Positions 52,485-60,977 of a DNA stretch of 64,000 nt are shown piece by piece. The notes under the pieces are model-generated. The model was not told the origin of the DNA. It was given only the letters and a program-made list of their open reading frames with translations, and made no database searches. Source of the DNA: Pseudobdellovibrionaceae bacterium (GTDB taxonomy: Bacteria > Bdellovibrionota > Bdellovibrionia > Bdellovibrionales > UBA1609). The position numbers and the translations under genes were made by a program. Positions within the stretch are counted from its first letter, which is position 1. Each line of letters starts with the position of its first letter. Location of the stretch: the NCBI GenBank assembly GCA_023898385.1, contig CP060220.1, forward strand, positions 2,108,001 through 2,172,000. Direction: 5' to 3'.

Positions 52485-53265
52485 CTTCACTCCGACCGTT
52501 GATTGCCATGTCGATTGAAAAAGCCGACGGCTTCGCATTCATCTGAGATCTAAACTGCTTTGAAAATCTCGCCATATCTCCAAAGCCCACCTCGTGGCTG
52601 ACCTCGGTCACGGTAGAGCCAGACTCTAACAGTAACCGCATGGCCTCAAAAACCCGTAGCTTATTTCTGTAGCTCACGGGCGTTAACCCAAAAGCCCTTC
52701 TGAAGGTTCGGGCTAAAAAGGAATGAGACACTTCTAAGAGATTGGCCACATCCAACACTGTGACCTCATGATCACTGAATGTGTCATCAATCATCGTTTT
52801 TGCCTTTCGCGCCACAGAAGAGACTTGCTCTTCTTTGTTGATGGCAAAGGCCTCACTTGCGTGGCGGACCAATTCATATATGGAATTGGCCGACGGGGGC
52901 AAAGTATCACCTCGAAGAGGAAAAGCGATGGCCTGCTCCGGTAAATCTAATGGCAGTGGCAAAGTGGACAAGTAACCCTTCCAGCACAAAAACCCTGGCT
53001 CCAGTTCCCAGTCGATAATGCTAAACGGCGGAATAAATGTAGCCCACCAGCCGCTTTTTCTAATGATCGATCCTCGCCGATGCACGGCAAGGGCATTGGG
53101 CTGTACATTGGCAATACCCAACGACCATGTGTTAGCAAATACATCTATTTCTCGACTCGGTTTCTTGCGAAGATGTTCTCTTTCAAAAAATAACAATCCT
53201 GGCTCTATCACACTAAAGTCAGACGTATAGCTATTGGCTGTAACTCGAGATTTCTCTGTCACCAC
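52468..53265 (-). CDS. AraC-family transcriptional regulator (left copy)
   Basis: A 265-residue regulator starting at GTG 53265 behind GAGGGGGAT. The C-terminal two-HTH domain is clear: TVLDVANLLEVSHSFLARTF RRAFGLTPVSYRNKLRV and the second helix pair TVTEVSHEVGFGDMARFSKQ (family signature). The N-terminal 160 residues contain the unusual pattern FIPPFSIIDWELEPG shared with the right copy but with no typical cupin motif, so it probably senses a small molecule. It overlaps and precedes the FeeM-like-PilZ gene, suggesting it controls this pair and perhaps the diverging copy. Confidence 0.88.
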   Translation of the reverse strand: MVTEKSRVTANSYTSDFSVIEPGLLFFEREHLRKKPSREIDVFANTWSLGIANVQPNALAVHRRGSIIRKSGWWATFIPPFSIIDWELEPGFLCWKGYLSTLPLPLDLPEQAIAFPLRGDTLPPSANSIYELVRHASEAFAINKEEQVSSVARKAKTMIDDTFSDHEVTVLDVANLLEVSHSFLARTFRRAFGLTPVSYRNKLRVFEAMRLLLESGSTVTEVSHEVGFGDMARFSKQFRSQMNAKPSAFSIDMAINGRSEDEKVS

Positions 53266-53552
53266 TTATCCCCCTCAAGACTTAAGGTTAGCTTTGCTTG
53301 CAAAAAAGGACATGTCATTTTTTGACCTAGACCTAGAAAATATCGAAAATAATTTTTGCCCGTCACGCATATAGACAGTTTGCTCAATATTAGCAGTTGA
53401 AAAGGTTTTTAGTTTCTCAAAAGTGTCAATCACCTAGACAAGTTCAGTGGAGACCTTAAGAAAAAATCCGCAGGATCGAAACCCCGCGTCAGCGAAAAAA
53501 TGAGTTCAAAAAACGCCAAAGGCAAACCAGACCTTGGTCCGAAACATTAAAC
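53266..53552. promoter_or_regulatory. Shared divergent control region with ACCTAGAC repeats
   Basis: This 287-bp region drives the two modules in opposite directions. ACCTAGAC occurs at 53325-53332 and 53432-53439, with an additional partial copy GACCTAGA at 53330. TGTCA precedes both copies at different spacing. Direct repeats of this sort are typical AraC-family binding sites. No sigma28/sigma54 match was found. Confidence 0.4.
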
Positions 53553-54797
53553 ATGAATGCAAAACGATTTATTAGGAAGTCCGCCTTGGCTTTGTTGGCA
53601 AGGTCTCCCAAACAGCTGCGACATCGCCTTTACCGGGAGCTGCTGCAACTGCCACCCTCCCCGCCAGAGGGTTTAACTATTAAATTTGCTGAAACAGCAG
53701 ATGAATACGAGTCAGCATTTAAGCTTCTTCAAGTCAGTTACGCTGACCTTGGCCTCTCCCAAATGGACCTAGAAATAAGAACTACGAAGTATCATCTGCT
53801 TCCCACCACACAGGTGGTGATTGCAACCCTCAAGGGCCAGGTGGTTGCCACCTTGACCCACATCATCGATAGCGCATTGGGTTTGCCCATTGAAGACTAC
53901 ACGTCTATTCAACAGCTCCGGGAGTGTGGAGAAATCATTTCTGAGATCTCGTCTCTTGCCGTAGACAGAGATTGGCGGCACAACCACGGCCTTTTTATGT
54001 ATTTAACGCGGTTTACTTTAGATCATGCCATACAAAATCTCGGCATTGACTCATGGGTTATAGTCACTCATCCGAACGCTCGGGATTTTTACGAAGGATT
54101 GCTTTGTTTTGAGCCCCTATCAGAAGAGGTTTTTTCTTGCGACCACGTTAAGGGAGCAGCCGGCTTTTCCCAACGTCTGGATCTTGGCAAATTAAAAGAA
54201 AACTTTCATAAAATCTATGCTGGCAAACCAAAAAGCAAAAACATTTTAGACTTTTATTTTAACGAGAATTTTGACTCTGTTTTTAAAAAACCAGATGTGA
54301 GTATCATACCGTTTTCGATTATGGAGTCTCAGCTTTTTGAAAACTTATTTCAAAAAAAATCCAACACCGCCAATGTGCTCTCATTGGGTGAACGACAGGT
54401 TCTTGAGAACTCCTATCCAACTTCAATGATAAACACACAGAGAACTTTGCAGGAGGCATCAGACACTCATCGGAGAATAGAGAAATATCGAAGCCCAGTA
54501 TTTTTGCCCGCCATGCTGTCTATTGGGGACCAAATTCTTCCGGTTCGTGTGATCAATGTTTCACAAAAAGGGGCACGAGTGGTCAGCAAACATCCGCTTG
54601 GGCCATTTGAAAAGGGTCTACTTGTACTTACCCACCCCGACAGAGGCCGTTTCAGTGTTTCCGTCAGTGGAATTTGGCTACGCGGTCAGTACGAAATGGG
54701 GCTTAGAATAACTAGCTCCTATGAATGGGAGCACTGGTCTGAGCAAATCGCCAAAAGCGTAGCCCGCCATCAGAATAAGTCCCGCTCCGCATCGTAG
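53553..54797 (+). CDS. FeeM/autoinducer-synthase-like acyltransferase fused to PilZ (right copy)
   Basis: A 414-residue paralogue of the left copy with matching segments: IKFAETADEYESAFKLLQVS, HLLPTTQVVIATLKGQVVAT, GEIISEISSLAVDRDWR and WVIVTHPNARDFYEGLLCF. The C-terminal PilZ has VINVSQKGARVVS (NxSxxG), but the upstream RxxxR motif is degraded (RRIEKYRSPVF), so its c-di-GMP binding may be lost. It is the first gene of its own unit and is followed by its AraC partner after about 70 bp. The divergence shows an old duplication rather than a recent one. Confidence 0.77.
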   Translation: MNAKRFIRKSALALLARSPKQLRHRLYRELLQLPPSPPEGLTIKFAETADEYESAFKLLQVSYADLGLSQMDLEIRTTKYHLLPTTQVVIATLKGQVVATLTHIIDSALGLPIEDYTSIQQLRECGEIISEISSLAVDRDWRHNHGLFMYLTRFTLDHAIQNLGIDSWVIVTHPNARDFYEGLLCFEPLSEEVFSCDHVKGAAGFSQRLDLGKLKENFHKIYAGKPKSKNILDFYFNENFDSVFKKPDVSIIPFSIMESQLFENLFQKKSNTANVLSLGERQVLENSYPTSMINTQRTLQEASDTHRRIEKYRSPVFLPAMLSIGDQILPVRVINVSQKGARVVSKHPLGPFEKGLLVLTHPDRGRFSVSVSGIWLRGQYEMGLRITSSYEWEHWSEQIAKSVARHQNKSRSAS

Positions 54798-54832
54798 GTT
54801 AGGAACTTCGAGTATCTCATTGCACCAATCTA

Positions 54833-54865
54833 ATCCCCCGGATATGCTTTTTTTCGGGGGGATGG
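54833..54865 (+). promoter_or_regulatory. Hairpin that covers the ribosome binding site of the right AraC gene
   Basis: ATCCCCCG (54833-54840) can pair with CGGGGGGAT (54855-54863), the very Shine-Dalgarno tract of the gene starting at 54866. The stem is 7-8 bp with one bulged G and a 14-base T-rich loop. This could restrict translation, or serve as an attenuator after the FeeM-like gene. Confidence 0.5.
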
Positions 54866-55627
54866 ATGTCTAGCGAAACTTCACTGACTGTGAAAGCTGA
54901 AAACTACGTTTCAAAGTTTTCTTTTCTTGATTCATCACTCATTCGGTTTGACCGCATTCACCGTTTTCCTTCGAGCATCACGGAGATCGACGTTTTACCT
55001 GGACTGTGGAGTATCGCCATAGGAAGCCCTGACCCTGGGCAACTCTCTGTTTCTACCGAAGATGGCCCGTTTGCGATTGTGGGCCCCCATATGGTGTTTA
55101 TCCCACCCTTCAGCATTATAAATTGGGACGTATCGCCGGGACTTTTCGAGTTTACAGCCCTAATTGGACTTTCCGATTTGCCCAGCGATGTTCCGAAGGT
55201 GCCTTTCATTGCCATCCATGAGACCGGCCTGATTCCTGAGAGCACCGAAGAGGCTATTCAATTGGTTCGATCAAAATCTGAAAGAATTTTTATTCGCCAA
55301 CAGCAATCAGTTTCTGTGGTGGCTCAGAAAATGAAAATTTTTATAGATGAAAATTACCACAAGCGCTTGTCCATTGCTGAAATTGCTAAAAAGTTGGGGT
55401 ACTCCCATTCGTTTTTATCGCGAACTTTTAAAGCTAGCTATGGATTATCTATTAATGAGTATCGCACAAAGCTGCGATTGTTTGATGCCCAGTTTTTGTT
55501 GTTAAGCAAATCCCCGCAAGTAGCTAGTGCAGGCTTTGCCTCCGGCTTTTCGGATCAAGGGCGGTTTCACAAACAGTTTCGGCGTTTGTTTCACGCCCGA
55601 CCTTCGCAATTCCGCCCCGAGAAGTAG
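54866..55627 (+). CDS. AraC-family transcriptional regulator (right copy)
   Basis: A 253-residue regulator paralogous to the left copy: it shares VFIPPFSIINWDVSPG in the sensor half and RLSIAEIAKKLGYSHSFLSR TFKASYGLSINEYRTKLRL plus ASAGFASGFSDQGRFHKQFR in the two-HTH half. It comes second in its unit, after the FeeM-like gene, the reverse of the left module. Its Shine-Dalgarno sequence lies in a hairpin. Effector unknown. Confidence 0.87.
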   Translation: MSSETSLTVKAENYVSKFSFLDSSLIRFDRIHRFPSSITEIDVLPGLWSIAIGSPDPGQLSVSTEDGPFAIVGPHMVFIPPFSIINWDVSPGLFEFTALIGLSDLPSDVPKVPFIAIHETGLIPESTEEAIQLVRSKSERIFIRQQQSVSVVAQKMKIFIDENYHKRLSIAEIAKKLGYSHSFLSRTFKASYGLSINEYRTKLRLFDAQFLLLSKSPQVASAGFASGFSDQGRFHKQFRRLFHARPSQFRPEK

Positions 55628-55629
55628 AT

Positions 55630-56013
55630 TTATTTTTTATACCAATTTTTGTAACTACCTAGATTACTTACTTGCGTGAAGCCGGCCTTCTCTAAAATCT
55701 TCTTTGCGCTTCCAGAGCGAGCTCCCGAACGGCAATAAACCACTATGGGATGATCCATTTTACCTTTTGTTAACTTTTTGACTTCGTCAATTTTGTTCGC
55801 CAACTCAGACACTTCAATCCGCTGGGCCTTGGGCAAATGCTCTTGGTTGTATTCAGCTTGCGTTCGTACATCTAAAAGCAGTGCTCCTTTGTCGTTCACC
55901 AACTCATGGGCCAGCTTGGTGTCGTAATCAGGCAACTTCCCCGACTTTTGATTGGCAAAGGCCATACCCGTAAATGCCAAAGATGCTAATAGGAATTTCA
56001 CTAGTTTTTTCAT
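55630..56013 (-). CDS. Secreted rhodanese-domain protein
   Basis: A 127-residue single rhodanese domain with signal peptide MKKLVKFLLASLAFTGMAFA. The active site is VVYCRSGARSGSAKKIL with Cys at about 93, and the structural LLLDVRTQAEYNQEHLPKA is typical. Such small periplasmic proteins transfer sulphur or act as thiol carriers. It converges tail-to-tail with the right AraC gene (2-bp gap) and stands alone. Confidence 0.88.
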   Translation of the reverse strand: MKKLVKFLLASLAFTGMAFANQKSGKLPDYDTKLAHELVNDKGALLLDVRTQAEYNQEHLPKAQRIEVSELANKIDEVKKLTKGKMDHPIVVYCRSGARSGSAKKILEKAGFTQVSNLGSYKNWYKK

Positions 56014-56308
56014 GACTCACCTCGTTGTTTGTCGCGACTATGGTCCAGTATTACTACCCCAAATTTCTTTAGACCACAAGACTAGACCTATGTACCCGTC
56101 AAAGCGTTTGCCATACTCGACTAAAAGTGAGGAAATAATTTGAATTTGTTAAGGGGTGCGCTTCTTACCGACTTAAGTTCATGGAAGGCTAAGTCGATTT
56201 TTAGGGGTTAGTTAGGGGGCCCTTAAACACCGGCAGGCTTGTAAATAGAGTTTGGCTCGGTGAGGCTCGTAGCTCTTAACTACTAGGGTTAAACTTAAGG
56301 GGAATAAT
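56014..56308. other. Intergenic region upstream of protease gene
   Basis: About 295 bp between the divergent rhodanese and protease genes; it should contain promoters for both. No sigma28 or sigma54 consensus, hairpin or repeat was recognised. Confidence 0.35.
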
Positions 56309-57823
56309 ATGACACGGAAGTTATTTATTGTTGCCGCTCTTTGGCTGTTTTCCACACAGACCTTCGGCGGTGAATATATCATAAAAAACAAAACCAATAG
56401 CCAACTTAACTTTTCAGCCTATCAAAGCCTTACAGTGACTGATAGCTATCCCGAAGCCCGCTTAACTCGGGTGAAGATTTCTTCAAAAGAGGCGACCCCC
56501 CACATTATCGCCAATCTTTTAAAAAACCCCAATGTCGAATATGTGGTTGAAAATTTTCAACTGCAAGCTTTTCGGGCCCCGGTATCACCCGCCAAGCTTA
56601 AAGAACAGTGGGCGATCACTAAAATCAATGCTGAGAAAGCTTGGCGCTTGGCCGGCAACAAAGGCAATCGTCAAATCACGGTGGCAGTCATTGATACGGG
56701 TGTTGACTACAACCATGAGTCTCTCAGTAACAATGCCGTAGATGGTTACGATTTTCGTAATAATGATGCTGATCCTATGGACGAAACTAGCGGTCAAAAC
56801 CCCGGACACGGCACTCACTGTGCGGGCATCATCGGCGCCAACGGAGTGGTTGATGGCGGAATCATCGGCATAAGCCCAACGGTATCAATTATGCCTCTTC
56901 GGTTTTTAGGTGCTGATGGCAGCGGTGATCTTATGGCAGGAATTCGTGCCATTGACTTCGCTATCGAAAAGAAAGCCCAAGTGATTTCTGCAAGCTGGGG
57001 CGCTGCTGTACCGGCCTCTCAAGCCCAACCACTCATCGAGGCTGTTCAACGGGCTAGCGATGCTGGCGTTATTTTTGTGGCTGCTGCGGCCAACGATGGT
57101 AAAAACAATGACCGCGTCAGTATGTATCCTGCAAATGCGCAGTTTGCTAATACAATTGCTGTGGCCGCCAGTGGCCCAAGCGATGAAAGACCCAACTGGT
57201 CTAACTATGGTCGCGCCAATGTGTCCATTGCAGCTCCAGGCTTAAACATCATGAGCACGCTGCCTAGCAATCGCTATGGAAACTTGTCGGGCACCTCAAT
57301 GGCGACACCCTTGGTTTCAGGCTTAGTGGCACTTCTGCTTGCTCAAGATCCCAGCCTCACGGGTGCTGATGTCCGCGCCCTGATGCAACAAACGGGCGCT
57401 AAGGTCAGCATTGAAACGGCATGCGATTGCCGTATCGACGCCGGCCAAGCTATGGAAACTTTGACCACAGGTAAACCATTTATGGTACCCACGGCGCAGA
57501 CTTTCGCTCCTAATGCCACAACGGATTTTCACGTGAAAAATGGGGATGGCTTTACTTTCTCTAGCTCGAACCCAGAGATTGCAGATATCAGCGAGAGCGG
57601 AGCTTTCACTGCGAAAAAAGACGGCGACGTCACAATCACGGCCACCAACAGTGCTGGACAAAAACTTCAGTCGATCGGTATTCGTGTAGCCACGGCTTCT
57701 TCGGGCGGCGGTGACGACGGTGGCGGACTGCCAGGACTTCCTACTGATTGCCCCATTGATGATCCACAGATGTGTGAAATTCTTTGCGGAATTATGCCGG
57801 AAGCACCTTTCTGCCAAAAATAA
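56309..57823 (+). CDS. Subtilisin-like serine protease (S8), secreted
   Basis: A 504-residue protease with signal peptide (MTRKLFIVAALWLFSTQTFG), an inhibitor-like propeptide (about 20-110), and the S8 catalytic triad: Asp in VAVIDTGVDYNHESL, His in PGHGTHCAGIIGA and Ser in LSGTSMATPLVSGLVALLLA. A C-terminal Ig-like (BIG2-type) domain of about 80 residues (FSSSNPEIADISESGAFTAK) and a Cys-rich tail follow. It is likely released or held on the surface and could degrade prey or environmental protein; that use is inference. A strong bidirectional terminator follows. Confidence 0.92.
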   Translation: MTRKLFIVAALWLFSTQTFGGEYIIKNKTNSQLNFSAYQSLTVTDSYPEARLTRVKISSKEATPHIIANLLKNPNVEYVVENFQLQAFRAPVSPAKLKEQWAITKINAEKAWRLAGNKGNRQITVAVIDTGVDYNHESLSNNAVDGYDFRNNDADPMDETSGQNPGHGTHCAGIIGANGVVDGGIIGISPTVSIMPLRFLGADGSGDLMAGIRAIDFAIEKKAQVISASWGAAVPASQAQPLIEAVQRASDAGVIFVAAAANDGKNNDRVSMYPANAQFANTIAVAASGPSDERPNWSNYGRANVSIAAPGLNIMSTLPSNRYGNLSGTSMATPLVSGLVALLLAQDPSLTGADVRALMQQTGAKVSIETACDCRIDAGQAMETLTTGKPFMVPTAQTFAPNATTDFHVKNGDGFTFSSSNPEIADISESGAFTAKKDGDVTITATNSAGQKLQSIGIRVATASSGGGDDGGGLPGLPTDCPIDDPQMCEILCGIMPEAPFCQK

Positions 57824-57842
57824 TCTTCATGATCAGTTAAAC

Positions 57843-57877
57843 AAAAAAAAGCCTGACAGAGATGTCAGGCTTTTTTT
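57843..57877. terminator. Bidirectional terminator between protease and recA
   Basis: GCCTGACA, a 4-base loop, TGTCAGGC (8-bp perfect stem, 57851-57870), flanked by eight A residues on the left and seven T residues on the right. It works for the plus-strand protease and the minus-strand recA. Confidence 0.9.
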
Positions 57878-57898
57878 ATTTTCTTAACCAATTATCTT

Positions 57899-59011
57899 TT
57901 AATGCTTTTTTGTTTTTTTCGTTGCTATCTTCTCAAGGGCCTCTTTTGCTTCTTCACTATCAGCCTCAACTCGAACGGGCTCTGCCTTTTTCGAACCAAC
58001 TCCTCGAGTTTCAAAAATTTTAGTTCGTAGCTCTTCAGTCATCTCTGGATGCTCTTTCAAAAATTGCTTAGCGTTGTCACGCCCTTGACCTATACGCTCG
58101 CCATCTTTGCTGTACCAAGCACCTGACTTTTCAATCAGATCATCTTTCACTGCAAGATCGAGAACATCACCCTCTAACGAAATACCCTCTCCATACATAA
58201 GATCAAATTCAACCTTAGCAAAGGGAGGTGCCATTTTGTTTTTAACCACTTTCACTGCCGTGCGGTTGCCGATGATATCTTCTCCCCTTTTAATAGCGCC
58301 AATTCGTCGCACATCAAGACGAACACTGGAATAGAATTTAAGTGCATTTCCGCCAGTTGTTGTTTCAGGGTTACCAAACATCACGCCGATCTTCATACGA
58401 ATCTGGTTAATAAAGATCACTAAGCAGTTGCTGCGATTAATGGCACCTGTGAGTTTACGCAAGGCTTGAGACATCAAGCGAGCTTGTAATCCCATATGGC
58501 TATCGCCCATATCACCTTCAATTTCTGCTCTTGGCGTCAATGCGGCCACAGAGTCTACCACCAACACATCAATGGCCCCTGAGCGAACAAGAGTTTCAAC
58601 AATTTCTAAGGCCTGCTCACCCGTGTCCGGCTGAGAGACCAACATGTCTTCAATGTTTACACCTAATTTGCGTGCGTAGCTCACATCCAGGGCATGTTCA
58701 GCGTCTACGAACGCCACTGTGCCACCTTTTTTTTGAGCCTGTGCAATTGTGGATAACGCCAATGTGGTTTTTCCTGAACTCTCCGGTCCATAAATTTCCA
58801 CAATTCGCCCCTTGGGAAGACCACCTATCCCCAAGGCCAAATCTAAACTCAATGCACCGGTACTGATGACTGGTACATTATCATAGAGGCTTTCGCCACC
58901 TCCGAGCTTCATGATTGAGCCTTTGCCAAACTGCTTTTCAATAGCAGCGACAGCCAACTCTAAGGCTTTTCCTTTTTCACTTGCTGATTGCGTATTAGTT
59001 GATGCGGCCAT
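57899..59011 (-). CDS. recA: Recombinase RecA
   Basis: A 370-residue RecA from ATG 59011 with AAAGGAG upstream; longer in-frame sequence upstream is part of cinA's region and not RecA. Conserved parts include IEKQFGKGSIMKLG, Walker A IYGPESSGKTTLAL, VDAEHALDVSYARKLG, VVDSVAALTPRAEIEGDMGD and loop L2-type FINQIRMKIGVMFGNPETTT. It drives homologous recombination and the SOS response. It is the last gene of pgpA-cinA-recA (19-bp gap to cinA). No LexA box could be assigned. Confidence 0.97.
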   Translation of the reverse strand: MAASTNTQSASEKGKALELAVAAIEKQFGKGSIMKLGGGESLYDNVPVISTGALSLDLALGIGGLPKGRIVEIYGPESSGKTTLALSTIAQAQKKGGTVAFVDAEHALDVSYARKLGVNIEDMLVSQPDTGEQALEIVETLVRSGAIDVLVVDSVAALTPRAEIEGDMGDSHMGLQARLMSQALRKLTGAINRSNCLVIFINQIRMKIGVMFGNPETTTGGNALKFYSSVRLDVRRIGAIKRGEDIIGNRTAVKVVKNKMAPPFAKVEFDLMYGEGISLEGDVLDLAVKDDLIEKSGAWYSKDGERIGQGRDNAKQFLKEHPEMTEELRTKIFETRGVGSKKAEPVRVEADSEEAKEALEKIATKKTKKH

Positions 59012-59030
59012 TACTTTTTCTCCTTTATTG

Positions 59031-59522
59031 TTACACCTGATGAATCTGTGTCCATAAATACTCGAGAGCAAACTCAGCCGAGGCCTTTTGAATAAATTCT
59101 CGACCGTTGTTCTCAAACTGTTGGCGACAAAAGACTTCAATTCCGGGGCCAACCACGGCAAAGCACACAGTGCCCACCGGCTTGTCCGGCTGTCCGCCAC
59201 CTGGTCCCGCAATTCCGGTAATACTGACGGCCCAATCGCTGCCAAACTGCTTGCGAACTCCCCGCGCCATGTACTTAGCCACCGGTTCGCTCACAGCTCC
59301 AATTACATTTAGCAGATGCTCTGGAACCCCCAATAATTCAGCCTTTGCGCTGTTTGCGTATGAGATCACAGATCCTTTGAAAAAGCTAGAAACACCCGCT
59401 TGCCGAGTGATCACTGTTGACACCAAGCCCCCTGTACAACTCTCAGCCAGAGCCAGGGATTGATGGCGTTTCTCTAGCGCCGCGGCAATTTTTAAAACCA
59501 AAGGAGAAATATCGTTGCTCAT
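59031..59522 (-). CDS. cinA: CinA-type nicotinamide-nucleotide amidase
   Basis: A 163-residue protein consisting only of the C-terminal CinA domain (PncC), which deamidates NMN to recycle pyridine nucleotide. Motifs are SLALAESCTGGLVSTVITRQ, FKGSVISYANSAK (catalytic Ser-like and Tyr), and SITGIAGPGGGQPDKPVGTV. The molybdopterin-like N-terminal domain of full CinA is missing. It is followed by recA and preceded by pgpA after 12 bp. Confidence 0.92.
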   Translation of the reverse strand: MSNDISPLVLKIAAALEKRHQSLALAESCTGGLVSTVITRQAGVSSFFKGSVISYANSAKAELLGVPEHLLNVIGAVSEPVAKYMARGVRKQFGSDWAVSITGIAGPGGGQPDKPVGTVCFAVVGPGIEVFCRQQFENNGREFIQKASAEFALEYLWTQIHQV

Positions 59523-59534
59523 ATTTTAAGCACC

Positions 59535-60020
59535 TCACTGTAGGGTCAATTGATAGCCCAGCCAGTTGGTTTTGGTAAACACTATTTGCAGAAGAATATT
59601 TGTAATCAATCCGGCGGCCACATCATCCACAACCACGCCCAAGCCGCCTTTTACTTTTTTATCGAGAATACCAATGGGAAAGGGCTTTAAAATATCAAAA
59701 AAACGGAACAGCAAAAACGCAGCCAAGAATGATTGCCAGGTCATTGGCAACCAAGTCATGGCGATAAAGTAACCCACAACCTCATCGATAACCACGTGCT
59801 TGCTGTCGTGAACGCCCATTTCGACCTCATACAGGTCGGCCACAAAGATGGCTGACAGCGTTAAAATAAAGGTCACAATCATGTACCCCAAAGAACCCAC
59901 CTGAACGGCCATCCACACAAAGGGCAATGCCCCGAGCGTACCGACAGTTCCTGGCGCCTTCGAAATGCGCCCCAGGTAAAACCATGTAGCTACGAATTCT
60001 ATCAGTGCTTTTTTCGTCAT
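59535..60020 (-). CDS. pgpA: Phosphatidylglycerophosphatase A
   Basis: A 161-residue integral membrane phosphatase. PgpA motifs are present: WFYLGRISKAPGTVGTLGAL, VVIDEVVGYFIAMTWLPM (catalytic Asp/Glu), FRFFDILKPFPI and GLGVVVDDVAAGLITNILLQ (DDxxAG). About four membrane helices are visible. It removes phosphate from phosphatidylglycerol phosphate to make phosphatidylglycerol. First gene of the pgpA-cinA-recA run. Confidence 0.94.
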   Translation of the reverse strand: MTKKALIEFVATWFYLGRISKAPGTVGTLGALPFVWMAVQVGSLGYMIVTFILTLSAIFVADLYEVEMGVHDSKHVVIDEVVGYFIAMTWLPMTWQSFLAAFLLFRFFDILKPFPIGILDKKVKGGLGVVVDDVAAGLITNILLQIVFTKTNWLGYQLTLQ

Positions 60021-60131
60021 AGTTTTACTACACTAAAGGCCGGGTTATGATCCGTCACATTTTTTCTTGTTGAGGCTGAAATGGACCGCCATAATATCAA
60101 AAGCAGCGCGTAATTGTGCAAAGGGGGATAT

Positions 60132-60725
60132 GTGCACAAAACTCTTTTTTTCGTAGCCGGAAAAGTGGCCTTGGTGCTCACCCTTTTTGGATCCGTCGCC
60201 CATGCGGGAAATATTTATTTTGAACCGGGAATTGGCGGTGGCACAGGCAGTCTCGATGTCACCAACACTTCGACAGAGAGCCTGGGTACCACCTCACCAT
60301 CACTCCACCTGAAAATGGGATCATTCACAGAATATGTGTACATCTTGGCTGATGCGAAACTTTCTTATTTAACATTGAGCAAAGATTCCATTGATCCCAC
60401 CTGGCTCAACTCCGTGGGCCTGGCTCTGGCCTTTGACTGGAATATTCCAGTGCGAATTTCACTAGGCGTTGATCTTTATAATTCAGCAACAGTCACGTCG
60501 GGATCTGCATCAGCGAAGCTCAGCGGACTTGGTTCTCGAATCGGACTCGCCTATTACTTAAGTCCAAAACTGATTGTGAATGTGGAGTCTCACACGGCAG
60601 ACCTCACGGGGGTTGGCTCGCTAACTAGCAAATACAGCACCTTCACTGTGTCGATCGGTTTCCCCATGGCAGTCGACTATCCCGAAGAATCGTGGCGCAT
60701 CCGCCAAGGCTCCAAGCTACGATAA
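60132..60725 (+). CDS. Outer-membrane beta-barrel protein, unknown
   Basis: A 197-residue protein from GTG 60132 (AAGGGGG 6 bases upstream), with signal peptide MHKTLFFVAGKVALVLTLFG SVAHA. The body is a series of Gly-rich amphipathic strands such as NIYFEPGIGGGTGSLDV and SRIGLAYYLSPKLIVNV, ending in a final strand TFTVSIGFPMAVD. A typical small eight-strand barrel. Its TAA stop is the first three bases of the 72-bp inverted repeat. Confidence 0.7.
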   Translation: MHKTLFFVAGKVALVLTLFGSVAHAGNIYFEPGIGGGTGSLDVTNTSTESLGTTSPSLHLKMGSFTEYVYILADAKLSYLTLSKDSIDPTWLNSVGLALAFDWNIPVRISLGVDLYNSATVTSGSASAKLSGLGSRIGLAYYLSPKLIVNVESHTADLTGVGSLTSKYSTFTVSIGFPMAVDYPEESWRIRQGSKLR

Positions 60726-60945
60726 GGTTCCAGGTCCTAAACCTGGTCACATGGTGTCATGGGAGCGACGGCCGCGGGTGGGTGGTGGAGCCAACATCAC
60801 GATGTGCATGGCGTATCCGGGTTGCGGCACGAAAGTGACGCAATCCGAAGACGACATGCGGCCACTCGTGCCATTGGCTCCACCACCCACCCGCGGCCGT
60901 CGCTCCCATGACACCATGTGACCAGGTTTAGGACCTGGAACCTTA
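60723..60945. repeat. Perfect 72-bp inverted repeat with 79-base loop
   Basis: The left arm 60723-60794 and the right arm 60874-60945 are exact reverse complements over all 72 bases; the loop is 60795-60873. The left arm begins at the stop codon TAA of the outer-membrane gene and the right arm ends 32 bp before the pilT start. RNA from either strand would fold as a very stable, GC-rich hairpin. No open frame of either strand inside looks protein-like, and no target-site duplication is seen. It could be a terminator or regulatory RNA, a small mobile element remnant, or an assembly artefact. Confidence 0.9.
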
Positions 60946-60977
60946 AGGGAGTTCCCTCATCTGCCGATACAGGTTTT

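Noticed and set aside
60021..60060. TTACTACACTAA upstream of pgpA as a LexA box
   Set aside because: It departs from the TTAC-N3-GTAA motif reported for Bdellovibrio and has no second half-site.
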